Assembly: GCA_905221605.1 (NCBI GenBank) | Contig: CAJNDS010002230.1 | Span: 45,001-100,000, forward strand | DNA from: Symbiodinium natans | Lineage: Eukaryota > Sar > Dinophyceae > Suessiales > Symbiodiniaceae | Length of the DNA stretch: 55,000 bases | Reading direction: 5' to 3' | Shown here: piece by piece, positions 22,433 to 35,900 of the stretch | Numbering within the stretch: the first letter of the stretch is position 1 | Layout: each line of letters begins with the position of its first letter | Program-made: the position numbers and the translations under genes | Notes under the pieces: generated by a model | The model's database searches: none | What the model saw: only the letters and a program-made list of their open reading frames with translations | Told to the model about the DNA's origin: nothing

Positions 22433-25400
22433 TGTTGCAACTGGGCTTAGGGTTTAGGGTCTAGGGTCTAGGGTTTAGGGTTTAGGGTTTTTGGTTTCTG
22501 GTTTAGGGTTTAGGGTTTAGGGTTTAGGGTTTAGGGTTTTAGGGTTAGGGTTTCGGATTGAGGTTGCGGACATAGGGTTGCGGGCTGAGGGGTTGGTTGG
22601 GAGTTCAGGGTTTCGGGTAAACTCCAAACCCACCTTGAACAACAAGGGGGCAGAATGAACAAAACGTAAGCCCTGCAGCCTAACCCTACCACAAGGGCGA
22701 AGGTGAGGGGGAGGGGGGGGGGGCGGGGCACACCATGCGAGGGAGGGGAGGCAGCGGAATGCTGGCGCCCAAAACGCCTCCCAAAATAGCCTCATCTACA
22801 GGAACACCCCCCAGAAAGACAAACATCCCTGTCGTGGGACTCACCTCCGTGTAGGAACCCTGGCTACCTCAAGCCCGTCAACCCTTGAACATCAACAGGG
22901 TTTAAGGGTTCGGGTTTAGGGTTTGAGGGATTGAGTGTAACCGCCAAATAGTAGGTTCTTGGCGTTGGGGTATTTGGGGCATCATACGCGAAACAGCCGA
23001 CCAATGCCGCGGCAACAAACGCCTGGGGGCAAGCGCGGGGGCGCTTCGCACACATGGGCGTGGGGGCTTCTACGTCTTAGGGCTTCGGGGGTTCGGACCC
23101 CCACACTTTAAACGAGAAGCCCCTTGTGCCGCACGCCGTTCACTTTCTGGGGGGCTTGTTAAGGGTCTGCAAGGTTTATCGCCATTTGCTTAACAACCCC
23201 AAAAATTACAAAATACAAAGCCTTGTATTACCCTGATAACGAATTTGTTGTGTTTTTGGGCAATTGGTAGTTTATATACGACATGGCCTGCACGATGTCC
23301 ATGATAGTGATGTCCCCAGCAGCCTCGCGACACGGGGTGGAGCTAAGAGAACATGGCAAGGAAGGGCAGATCTTGGTGAAGTGCGCTGTAGTGAGCGGAT
23401 TCTGTGTGGTGTAGGCTTCACGGACTAGGGACACGTGGAGGTTGACCCTAAGCCCTGAATCTGACTACTCATACATTCCTCATCGTTTAGGGTACCAGAA
23501 GAACCCCCAATAAGCTTAGTCTCAGCCCACCCTCCCTGGCCAGAGAACCCGATACCATTCAAAGACTAGTCCTCGAGACTCAAGGCATTGTAGGGAACTA
23601 CACATTCACTTAAAGGAGTCGATTCCTTCATCAAGGGGTTCTCTGGCTGCTTCTTCCATCATTCAAGTACAGCCTCGTCCTGACTTGCGTTCTCCCCGCG
23701 TTGGCCTGGCAAGTGATCACTCAGATTTCCCCACTGTTGTACCGGGGCCTCGGGTTGTAGGAGCTTGCAGAAGTCTAGGAGCTTGCTGCTTGCTTGTGCC
23801 CACGTAGCACATGCGAAGCCTGGTCCTCTGCCATTGAACTTGTCCGCAGGGCAGGATGAGAAGAAGGTGCTGTCCTGACCGGGTGGCCAAGTCAACCCAA
23901 AGGTCTTTCGCCATGCTTCTTCGCTGCTTCGCGCGAATCTCAGGCAGACATCCTGTGACACAATCATCTGCCCCGCCTCAATCCAGCGATTCTCAGCACC
24001 TCAGCTCCAGTCGCAGGCTGATTGAACTCACAGAAGCCTGCAAAACATCCTCAAGTCCGCAAGCAGCCCCCTCGCAGCCCTGAAACGCTTGACCCTGACT
24101 TCCCCTCACCACAGCCATAAAAGCACCCTAAACCCAAAACCCTAAACATTAAACCCCAAACCCTAAACATTAAGCCCTAACCCCCAACGCCATAAAAACC
24201 CGCAGCCGGCCTTCTTTGACACTGCGGCTGCAGGTTAGGGCCATCGTGGCGGCAAGCCCTGCGAGCAGAAACAGCGTTTCAGTGGTTGCCTAAAGTACCC
24301 ATGTGCCGGCACAGGTTCCCTAAACCCTAAACCCTAAACCCGAAACCCTAAACCCTAAACCGGCAAACATGGGACGTCACAGAAACATCGAAGTTCTGAG
24401 AAGTTGCACAAGGCCCAGAGATGCTTCTGCACTCAAACGCGCATTCTTTTGCAGAAGGGCTTAGGGTCGCAGAACCCAAAACCCTAAACCCTAAACCCTA
24501 AACCCGAAACCCTGAACCTCGAGGAGGGAGAGGCCAAAAGCAGCAAGGTGTGTTGCGTTCTCGCGTCAAACGTATTTTGCAGGCCCTGATGGCCGCAACC
24601 CCGCCAGGCCTAGCAGCACCGCCACACAGAGTGGAACCAGAATCAGGTCCTTGAACACAGCCCAGAAATTGCGGTTTAGGGTTTAGGGTTTAGGGTTTAG
24701 GGTTTTGGGTTTTGGGTTTTGGGTTTTGGGTTTTGGGTTTTGGGTTTTGGGTACCTAAAGAACTACCTAACCCCCAAACCCGAACCCCTAAACCGCGAAG
24801 GTTGTGCAGCTTGCGGGAACTTCCAGTGGACCCCCTTCCGGTGTGGGGGTTACTAAGAATCTAAGAGGTATACAGGGGTCACTGGTAGGCGTTCAAAATT
24901 TTAGCTAGGCCTCAGGGCCCAGATGTCATGTGACCTGCTTCGCGAGTTTGGGTTATTTATGGGCCCGCATCATTACAACCAACTATCTGGGGAGAGGGGG
25001 GTGGAACGGAACCCTCCACTGTGCCCACTTCCAGCTTCAAGTGAACCCTCCCCTCCCCCGGGGGTGGGGGGGGAGGGGGCCTTGTACAAATATGCAAAGC
25101 GCCTGGAGGGTCTAGGGTGTTGGGTTGAGGGTGTGAAAATATGCAATATTGGGATGATCTTACAGAATATTGAAAAACCGATTGTTCTGGAGGTTCATTT
25201 GGGTAGTTCAAGTGGGGCTATAAGTAGGGTGACAACCTTATTTTGGGTACTTATAACCTTATTTTGGGTACTTATAAACCTTATTTGGGGTAAGTCTAAC
25301 CTTATTTAGGGTAATTCTAACCTTTAGGGTAGTTCTAACCCTAGGCCACGCTGTCCTGTACAAGGGCAAAACCCTAAACCCTAAACCCTAAACCCTAAAC

Positions 25401-28400
25401 CCTAAACCCTAAGCCCTAAGCCCTAAGCCCTAAACCCTATCGGTTCTTGGCCTCACGCTGTCCTGTACAAGGGCAAAGGCCATGGCTTCCAGCCAGTCTA
25501 AGCCATCTTGCGGGGAAACGTTGGCGAGGAAGAGCAAGCAGTAGAAGAGGCAGCCGCCACCGTAGACCAAAGAGAGCACCTTCAACGGGTTTAGGGTTTG
25601 GGGCTTAGGGTTTAGGTTTTGGGGTTTGGGGTTTGGGGTTTGGGGTTTGGGGTTTGGGGTTTGGGGCTTGGGGCTTGGGGCTTGGGGCTTGGGGTTTGGG
25701 GTTTGGGGTTTGGGGTTGCCGTAGACCAAACAGAGCACCTCAGGATGTTGCTTAAGGAAACCGAATTCTGCTGCACTTCAACTGCAACCACGACGAACCG
25801 ATACGCCGGGTTTAGGGTTTAGGGTTTAGGGCCAGGGTTTAGGGTTTAGGGTTGAGGGTTTAGGGTTTAGGGTTTCGGGTTTAGGGTTGAGGCCGACAGT
25901 TTGCATTCGATGCCGCTGCTCCAAACTCCATACGAGGCGCCCAGAAGCATAGGAGTCTGAATCGCCATATGCACTTCTGTCGCCGCATCTTCCTATCTGT
26001 CCACGACTCCTCCCGCTTCTTCCACAATAGCTGCAGAGTTCAGGGTTTAGGGTTTAGGATTTAGGGTTTAGGGTTTAGGGTTTAGGGTTTAGGGTTTAGG
26101 GTCTAGGGTGTGTCACATGCTCCGCGCACACCACCACGCAGGTCGTGTGTTGTGGTGTGCGCCAAGGTTCACGCCCTCTCCCAACCCGCCCACCCAATTT
26201 ATGACATTGGTCGGGTTTAGGGTTTTCATATATTTGTTGTCGGCAGTCCTCTCAAATACTTGCTCGAGTCTTGTTCCGTGCTTTTCCTCGGATCGAGGCT
26301 TGTGCTTTGGGATTTGGGGGACCTTCTAGCTCAGAATTTTGGTCTGGGAAGCAATGGTCTGGCAAAGCTACAAACAGGCTCAGAAATGGTCTGGGAATGA
26401 AATGGTCCGAGAATGCTCAGACGCCCAGCGTCAGCTGGTCATGTGCGAGGCGAGTCTTAGGGGCTCTCTATTCGACCACTTTCCAATGGCTCCACCCATT
26501 GTCCATCCAGTGAAGGTGTCCATCACTGCCGGGTATCTTCTGGGTCCAGCCACCCTAGAAAAGGGCGGGTACGATTTGGGGTTTAGGGTTTAGGGTTTAG
26601 GGTTAGGGTTTAGGGTTTGGGGTTTGGGGTTTGGGGTTTAGGGTTTAGGGTTTAGGGTTTAGGGTCATGTTTAGGGTACCCCGACAAAGAACGGGTCCCT
26701 GGGTAGTTGGGTTCTGGCAACCTACTCCTCAAGCGTACAAGGCACAGGAACCCTTTTATGGGATACGCCCAGGTCAAGGGCTTACAGGGGCGCATAGACT
26801 TTAGGCTGTTCAGTGATGTGTGTATATATATATATATATACAGGGTACGCTCACGCAGATATGCAGGGTCTGAGTCCTTTCGAACCGTTCTGCGCCACTG
26901 CACAAGGAAGAGGAAGAGTATCACGGCATCGCCAACGAACCTCAGTTGTTTGCGGGTTGGACTAGGGATGTTCGTAAGGAAGGCCGAGAGAAAGGCCAGC
27001 TTGCAACAAAAGAGAACTCTTTCGGCAAGCTTGCGGTGCTCTAAGATTTGTGGTTCAGGGAGACCTCCTACATCGTGAAGCTCCTGATCCGCATCACAGT
27101 TCCAAAGGACTCCTATGGAAACTGGACATGCAACGGAACATGGAAACAACCACGAGGGTTCAGGGTTGAGGGGAGGAGCAAGGAGACGACGCTGATCCAG
27201 AATTTCCGCACCAACTGGGAAAGAAAGTCGTCCGCCACACTGCAACCTCAAGTGCAGGAGTCATGCGGAACCAAACCCTCGCAAGCGGACCCACTACTAC
27301 TTGAAAAGGGCTCTCGCGGCGGATTTCTTGGACTAGTGCAGACCAAACGTGCTGCAGTCGGTGGTCACTGTAGCTGGCTACTACAATGGCTACTACACAA
27401 ACGCATTCGTCGAACCGAACTACTTAGATGGAGCCTGGGGTTACCACGAGGTTACGGAAGCTACTTACATGCGGTTTTGGAGGGGTTGTGAAGCGTTGGC
27501 AAACCCCAGAGTTCACTAAGGTACACATGCTGTCCCAAGGGGCTTGCGTCGTTGTCATCGAGCTGTGCACTGTTGCTGAAGAAAAGGGCGGCCACAGTTC
27601 CTAGGGATTCCGTTGTTGAAATTTCTGCTCCCAGAGCCGAAACATCGGATGCTGCATGCGCGCTTCGCGCTTCGCGCTTCGCGCTTCGCGCTTCGCGCTT
27701 CGCGCTTCGCGCGCCCATCCGCGAACCCCTGGCAAGTAGGCGCCGCGCCGGCCCCAAGCAGCTTCAGGATGAGAAGCATCGTGCGCACCGAGGTGCGCAC
27801 GAAGGCGCAGTATCCTTGGCTCGGGGCTTCTGCTCAGCCATTTTCAGGGGGCCTCTTCAATCTTGACCATATGTTGGGTAACTTCTCGCAAGAAAACTGT
27901 GTAGGGCTTGTAAGGCTGCAAGGGGATCATAGTGGCGACATTTGAGGCTCCTGTACTACCTCCACAACTCCTATGATGCACCGAGCGATCAGCAACCAGG
28001 CCGAGTCGCTGAATGGCCGCAGCCAGGGGTGTTTGGCCGGGAGCCTCGAGAGACCAACCCCCCAACACTCTCGAGTTTCGCGTTTCGGGTTTCGGGGGCG
28101 TGTGTGGCCCAGCAATGTCAAGTAGTTGCTACCCCCCCCCCTCTGTTGAGCACTGTGCGGACAGCTGCATAAAAAGGCGAATTCTCTCAATTCGCCTTGG
28201 CCCTGGGAGTCTGAGCTTACCTGTTTCCCCTCTCTCTAATCGCCTTGCTACGATCCCGTACCCTGGCCTGACCTACCCGAAACCCTAAACCCGAAACCCG
28301 ATACCCTAAACCCTAACCCCTAAACCCTAAACCCTAACCGGGGCACAGCACGAAAGCCCAAACAAATCCCAAAAAAGCGGCTTGATGGGCCCCTGGCACT

Positions 28401-31400
28401 TCGCTGATCCAAACAACCGCACCCCCCAATCAGGCCCAACAGCCTGAGTTGCTTTACAGTGGTCCGAAACCCTAAACTTAAACCCTAAACCCTAAACCCT
28501 AAACCCTAAACCCTAAACCCCAAACCCTAAACCCTAAACCCTAAACGCTTAAGCTTAAGCCTGAGTGCTCAGCTTAAGCCTTCTCACGTACAGGAGCGTA
28601 ACGGGAATGTAAACAAATGTTACCTAGAGGTAAATAGTAATTATAGAATATAATTACAGTCATTTACAGGTAAGTGCATGTCTGTATACAAACATTCTAT
28701 AATATTTCTTTAAACAGTACTGTCAGAATTTATCGCCCTAAACCCAGGTCATCAAACCCGGATCAAAAAATGGACCGGCCAGCCAAAAACCTTGTAAACT
28801 CGAAAACAATGCGTTTTTCTTTGTCTGGCCTTTCTAAGTCGTGGTTGGCGCCAAAAAATAACCCCAAAACAGCGCGTTTCTTTGTGTGTGACCTCTTTAA
28901 GTAAGTTCTTTTGAAGGAGGCTGAAGCTTTTTTCGAAGGTCCCAGGGAGGCTTCGTGGGGGTGTACCCCAAGAATGGCTCGATTCCCAATGAGTTTAGAT
29001 AGAATCTATATAGCAGAAATGACCCCCTCATTTTCTAGAAGCCGTCAAGCCCGGATCAAAAACTGGACCCTCGAGTCCTCGCGGCCAGCCAAAGGCTTGG
29101 AGCCAAAAATCACTCGAAAAAAGTGCGTTTTTCTTTGTCTGGCTTTTCTAAGTCGTGCTTGGAGCCAAAAATTACTCCAAAACAATGCGTTTCTCTGTGT
29201 GTGACCTCTCTGGATAAGCTCTTTCGAAGGTCTGAAGGAAGCTGAGTTTTTTTCGAAGGTCCCAGGGAGGCTTCGTGGGGTGCGCCCCAGGATTCGGGAA
29301 GAATGGCTCGATTCCCAATGAGTTTCAAATTTCTAGAATTGTGGCCTTCGTGTGGGGTAGGTAGCCCAGGAGGGAGTAAGCCCCCTAAGCCCCGTCAAAC
29401 CCGGATCAAAAAATGGACCCTCGAGTGCGGAAGAAGTTTTAAAAGGAAACCTAAACCCTAAACCCTAAACCCTAAACCCTAAACCCTAGTACCACTGGGC
29501 TACCAAGTCAAGGGCCTTTCTAGATTTCGAGGACGGGCCGGTCGACGTGCAGGTTCCCAGAAGGTAGGGTACAGCATTGGGGTTCAGGGCCCAACCCCAC
29601 CCCACCCCCCCATTTAGGGTTCAGGGTTTAGGGTTTAGGGTTTAGGGTTTAGGGTTTAGGGTTTAGGGTTTAGGGTTTAGGGTTTAGGGTTTAGGGTTTA
29701 GGGTTTAGGGTTTAGGGGTTCGGGGTTCGGGGTGAGGGGTTCGGGTTGAGAGGTTAGGGTGCAGCCCAAGGACAGCAGCCGCACACGCACGTGCCAAGGG
29801 CCTTCACACCAGGGGCTTGCAAGTCAATGCTAAAGGTTTGGGATGTTCCGCCCCCTGCACTAGCAGTCCTTAATAGGGACTGTAATAGGGGTACCCTGAA
29901 CCCTGAACCCTGAACCCTAAACCCTAAACCCTAAACCCTAAACCCTAAACCCTAAACCCTGCAATCTTGTCGTGTAAGGGGGAACATCCCAAGCTACAAG
30001 GGATGCGAGAATTCATGCCCGTGCTGTGGTGCAGATGGCTCAACAAAGGGCCTTCCACGAACTCCTCGACGCTGGCGAAGCCATGTCCTTTGTTCCCATG
30101 ACAAGGTCTCTGGTCCCACCATCTGAAGGATTCTAAAGCTCAAGAGGAAGCGGAAGGCAGGGGAGAAAAGGAAATCTTGCGTTTTCCCGAGAACCTCTGG
30201 AACATCTGTCTCTGCTCCCGAGGCCCAGCAAGAACGCGATGGCTGGCGGACTTTTGATGGAGTTCGGGTGGTCTTGCATGGTCTACCAGAGCCCACCAGT
30301 TCTTTGGCAAGGGGCCATGGATGTCCAGGTTGTGCGAGGAGTTGCCAGGCCTGCCCAGCGTCTCCATGGCGTCTCTGGTCTGGGATCGCCGAAGCTTGCC
30401 GCTCCCGGTGCGGAGGAGAGCGCGCAGGCTCTGCTTCTCCACGCGGGTCCTGTCTGCAGCGAATAAAAGAAAGCAGAGAAGGCCCCCGTTCGAGAAGTAC
30501 TGCTAGAACAAAGAGAGGATTTTGCATAGCGGCAAGAATCTAGCCAACCCAAAACCCTAAACCCTAAACCCTGAACCCTGAACCCTAAACCCCAAAGGTC
30601 CTGTGGGAATGGATGGACTCGATGCAGTGGCTCACCAGACTTTCGCCGAGAAAAGGTCCCAAGCGACCCACCTTGAGGAGGGTGGCCGCCAGAAGGCGGC
30701 ATTGGCTCAGAAGCCATCCTTCCCCAGGGTTTAGGGTTTAGGGTTTAGGGTTTAGGGTTTAGGGTTTAGGGTTTAGGGTTTAGGTTTTAGGGTTTAGGGT
30801 TTAGGGTTTAGGGTTTAGGGTTTAGGGTTTAGGGTTTAGGGTTTAGGGTTTAGGGTTTAGGGTTTAGGGTTTAGGGTTTAGGGTTAGGTTTAGGGTTTAG
30901 GGTTTAGGGTTTAGGGTTTAGGGTTTAGGGTTTAGGGTTTAGGGTTTAGGGTTTAGGGTTTAGGGTTTAGGGTTTAGACTCAGGGGCCTAGACTCCTAAA
31001 CAAACCCAGCCCTGAAGCCGTCCCGACTCTGGTCCTCCGGAAGGGCACCAGCACAAGGCACCAACATCCTCCTCGGGATCAGCGCGACCGAGGCCCCCGT
31101 AACCGGGCTTAGGGCTTAGGGTTTAGGGTTTAGGGTTTCGGGTTTAGGGTTTAGGGTTTAGGGTTTAGGGTTTAGGGTTCAGGGAGGGCTTAGGGCTTAG
31201 GGCTTAGGGCTTAGGGCTTAGGGCTGAGGGCTCACAAGGAGGAGGATAGGTGCCCACTGCGCAGTCAGAAACCGCAAAGCCCCCATAACAATGAGCAACA
31301 CAACCCAAGGCAAGGACGAACAAAAACTGATGCAAATAAGGGTGTCCTTCAGGCTTTCTTTCGTGTGGAAGTGCAGGGTATGCCGGTCTTCCTTGGCAAT

Positions 31401-32898
31401 CGCCTGCTGAGCCTTCCAGTCTTGTCGGTGGGCGGCGCACAAGGCCAGCAGGGACCTGGGAAGCCAAACCCAATAAGAGAATGCCCCTTGGCCCCTGCAA
31501 CCTTCTACCACTCCAAACGCAAAGTCTGTAGAGAGCTGCAGGTGTTGGGGCCGTTTTGGGGGTCCTTCGAAGGGGGACCAGAGAGAACGAAACCCCCATG
31601 CAGTGCAGGCGCAACCCCACGAAGCAAAAGACGACGATGGTCGCAGCACGGGTGAGCCACTCCGTCCTGCACACAGAGTGCGCATGCCTTAGGAGGACCA
31701 CTGGCCCATCTTATCAGTCCGGCAACAGGCCTTGTCATTCGGTGCAGCCCCGTCTCCGTGGCTATTTGGGCGAAGGTGCTGCAACTCAGCGCTTGTAGGA
31801 TGCCGACAAACATGGGTGCCAACTGGTCGGACTCGAAGACGAGGATGAAGTCGACGGTTTCTCGGAGTCGACGTTCAGGCGCCACAAGGTTCTGGATCCC
31901 TTCGGTGGACCACCGGGCAGCCTCCTCGTCCCAGTAGGCACCCACCGCCGCAGCGTCCGTGGTCTCGGCATTTTGTGACCCTTGACTCTCAAGCCCTTGA
32001 ACTCCTTCATCTCTAATACTATTATTATTAATATTGGTATTAGTATCATTAATATTATTATTATTATTAATACTAGCTTAACCGCCTTAGGGGCCTCCTT
32101 CTGAGCCCTGAAGCCGCCCTCCCAAGCCACAGAACTTGGATGGCGCCTCGAGGCGCAGGACCAGCGGAGTCTGCAGCTTGCGCCCTGCAGGCCAGTGGAT
32201 CTTAGGAGGTTGCAGGGTTTCAGGGGGTCGCAGGGGGGCTTTGGGGGGGGGGGGGTCTTTGGGGGCGCTGCGTGGTATTCACCTGTCTGGTCTGCTCACC
32301 GAGCCAACAAGGGACCACAAAGAAGTCAACATTCCTGGCCTCGCGTCGTTTCAGAGGTCCCTCTTTCTCCCACACTGGTAAACGATGCATCGCACATAAC
32401 TACAGCGATTACATCCCTAAACCCTAAACCCTAAACCCTAAACCCTAAACCCTAAACCCTAAACCCTAAACCCTAAACCCTAAACCCTAAACCCTAAACC
32501 CTAAACCCTAAACCCTAAACCCTAAACCCTAAACCCTAAACCCTAACCCCAAACCCCTAACCCTAAACCCTAAACCCTAAACCCTAAACCCTAAAACCCT
32601 GAAAACACTAAACTAAAACCTAACCACTAAACCTTACCCCCCCCCCCCCCCCCCCCGCCTATGTCCAGGGGTTTGCCGTCTGCTCCGAACAGGCTGAAGA
32701 TCAAGGGCTTGGATGCGAGCTTGATGGGGGCGTCTGTCCCTGGCTCGCCAAGCTCGAAGTCGTACTAAGCATGAAAATATATGTGTAGATGTATCTACAT
32801 GATATATGAATATGGCGTGTTTAATTGAATAAATATCTATATATATATACATATACATAAATATATATATATATATATATACATATAAATATATATAC

Positions 32899-32931
<33 letters not shown>

Positions 32932-35900
32932 CAAGCAGAGGTATGCCCCCTCCCTTAGAACCAACCTCGGGCTCTTGCATGCCCAAATCTCAACGGAAAC
33001 GCAGATTTCTTTGCGCGGCAACCATTTTGCCAAAGGTGGGTCTGACTGGAGAGAACCATCATGAACATAAAACACATCGTTAGTATTACGATCAATACAT
33101 AGATATATATTTTTATTTATTTATTTATTCATTTATTTATATTTATATTTATATTTATATTTATATTTATATTTATATTTATATTTATATTTATATTTAT
33201 ATTTATATTAGCTCGCCCCCCCCCCCATGATCCACACATTTGGCCTCGGGAAGGGGGTTTTGGGAGGGGGGGGACTCCAGACTCCAGATTTCCAGAAAAA
33301 ATCTGGAGTACCCCCGGACTCCAGACTCCAGATTTCCAGAAAAAATCTGGAGTACCCCCAGACTCCAGACTCCAGATTTCCAGAAAAAATCTGGAGTACC
33401 TCCAGACTCCAGACTCCAGACTCCAGATTTCCAGAAAAAATCTGGAGTATCTCCAGACTCCAGACTCCAGATTTCCAGAAAAATCTGGAGTACCGGGACC
33501 CTGGACTCCAGATTCTGGAGTCTGTAATCTGGAGTCTGGGGCCCCGGGTACTCCAGATTTTTTCTGGAAATCTGGAGTCTGGAGTCCGGGGCCCCGGTAC
33601 TCCAGATTTTTTCTGGAAATCTGGAGTCTGGAGTCCGGGGCCCCGGTACTCCAGATTTGTTCTGGAAATCTGGAGTCTGGAGTCCGGGGCCCCGGTACTC
33701 CAGATTTTTTCTGGAAATCTGGAGTCTGGAGTCCGGGGCCCCGGTACTCCAGATTTTTTCTGGAAATCTGGAGTCTGGAGTCCGGGGCCCCGGGTACTCC
33801 AGATTTGTTCTGGAAATCTGGAGTCTGGAGTCCGGGGCCCCGGTACTCCAGATTTTTCCTGGAAATCTGGAGTCTGGAGTCCGGGGCCCAGTACTCCAGA
33901 TTTTTGCTGGAAATCTGGAGTCTGGAGTCCGGGGCCCGGGTACTCCAGATTTTTTCTGGAAATCTGGAGTCTGGAGTCCGGGGCCCGGGTACTCCAGATT
34001 TTTTCTGGAAATCTGGAGTCTGGAGTCCGGGGCCCCGGTACTCCAGATTTTTTCTGGAAATCTGGAGTCTGGAGTCCGGGGCCCGGGTACTCCAGATTTT
34101 TTCTGGAAATCTGGAGTCCGGGGCCCGGATACTCCAGATTTTTTCTGGAAATCTAGTGTTTAGGGATTAGTGTGTAGGTTTCAGGGTTTAGTGTTTGTGT
34201 TTAGGGTTGAGTTTTAAGTTTAGGGTTTAGGGTTTCGGCTAAAACCCCAAAAAAACCCTAAACTCTGATATCCAAACAGTAAGCATCTGAAACCCCGACG
34301 GGTGTTTGGTTTCAGGTTTAGATTTAGTAGGGCTCGAGGTTCCGGCTTTGGGGTTTACTGTTTAGGGTTTAGGGTTTAGTGTTCAGGGTTTAGTGTCTAA
34401 TGTTTAGGGTTCAGTTTGAAATGTTTAAGGTTTAGTTTTTGGGTTAAGTGCTTAAGTGTTTAGGGTTTCGTGCTAAGTGTTTGGGGTTTGTGCTAAGGGC
34501 TTAGTGTTAAGTTTTTAGGGTTAGTGTTTAGGGTTTAGTGTTAAGGGTTTCAGGTTTGGTTTTTTAGGGTTAAGGGTTTTAAGGGTTTTTACAAATTTAA
34601 ATGATCTGGGGAAGCCGGGGCTTCCCCAGACCATTGACAACTTGAAAATCCTTCTGTTTAGGGTTTAGGGTTTAGTTGTCAGGGTTTAGTGTGTAGGGTT
34701 TGGTGTGTAATGTTTAGGGTTTAGTTTTTAGGGTGTAGTGTTTAAGTGTTTAGGGTTTAGTGTTTAGCAAGGGATTAGTGCTTAAGTGTTTAGGGTTTCG
34801 TGTTCAGTGTTTGGGGTTCGTGCTAAGGGCTTAGTGTTAAGCTTTTAGGCTTAGGTCTAGTGCTGAGTGTTTAGGGTTCATTGCTAAGGGTTTCGGTTTC
34901 TTTTTTGGGTTACGGGTTTTAAGGGTTTTTACTTGTGTTCAGGGTTTAGTGTGTAGGGTTTAGGGTGTAATGTTTAGGGTTTAGTTTTTAGGGTGTAGTG
35001 TTTAAGTGTTTAGGGTTTAGTGTTTAGGGTCTAGTGCTTAAGTGTTTAGGGTTTCCTGTTAAGTGTTTGGGGTTTGTGCTAAGGGCTTAGTGTTAAGTTT
35101 TTAGGGTTCGTGTTTAGGGTCTGGGGCTGGTTTTTTGGGTTTAGTAGTGCTTATGTGTTTAGGGTTTAGTGTCAAGTGTTTGGGTTCGTGGGCCTAGTGT
35201 TAAGTTTTTTAGGGTTAGTGTTTAGGGTCTAGTGCTGAGTGTTTAGGGTTTAGTGTTAAGGGTTTCGGGCTTGGTTTTTTGGGTTAAGGGTGTTAAGATT
35301 TTACTAGTGTTCAGGGTTTAGTGTGTAGGGTTTAGTGTGTAATGTTTAGGGTTTAGTTTTTAGGGTTTAGTTTTTAGGGTGTAGTGTTTAAGTGTTTAGG
35401 GTTTAGCGTTTAGGGTCTAGTGCTTAGGTGCTTAGGGTTTCATGTTAAGTGTTTGGAGTTTGTGCTAAGGGCTTAGTGTTAAGTTTTTAGGGTTAAGGAT
35501 TTAAGGGTTTTTGCAACTTTACATGATCTGGGGAAGGCACCGTGGCTTCCCCAGACCATCTAAACTTTTAAAACCCTTGAAACCTTATAAAAATCTTTAA
35601 GCTTCTGTTTAAACATTCTCAGGATTATGAAGGTTTTAAGACTTTTAAGCCTATTGAAGACCTTAAATTGCTTACGTATTTAAGTGGCTGACCTTTGCGG
35701 ATTTTAGAGACTTTTGAAGTTGCCACTGGTCTGGAGAAGCCCCGGTGCCTTCCCCAGACCATATTTTTTTTTACAAATCCGTAAAACCCTGAAATTCTTG
35801 CAGTTGCAAAAGGCTGTCCTTTTGAAGTTTAAAGTTTTTAGGATGTTCGATTCTAAAATCCGTAACTTCCTTAATTTTAAACGGCTGCCCGTTTTTAATT

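Noticed and set aside
33227-34156. 309-codon frame rich in LQTPDSRFPEKIWS-type repeats
   Set aside because: Translation of the 44/49-bp inverted arrays, open in several frames.
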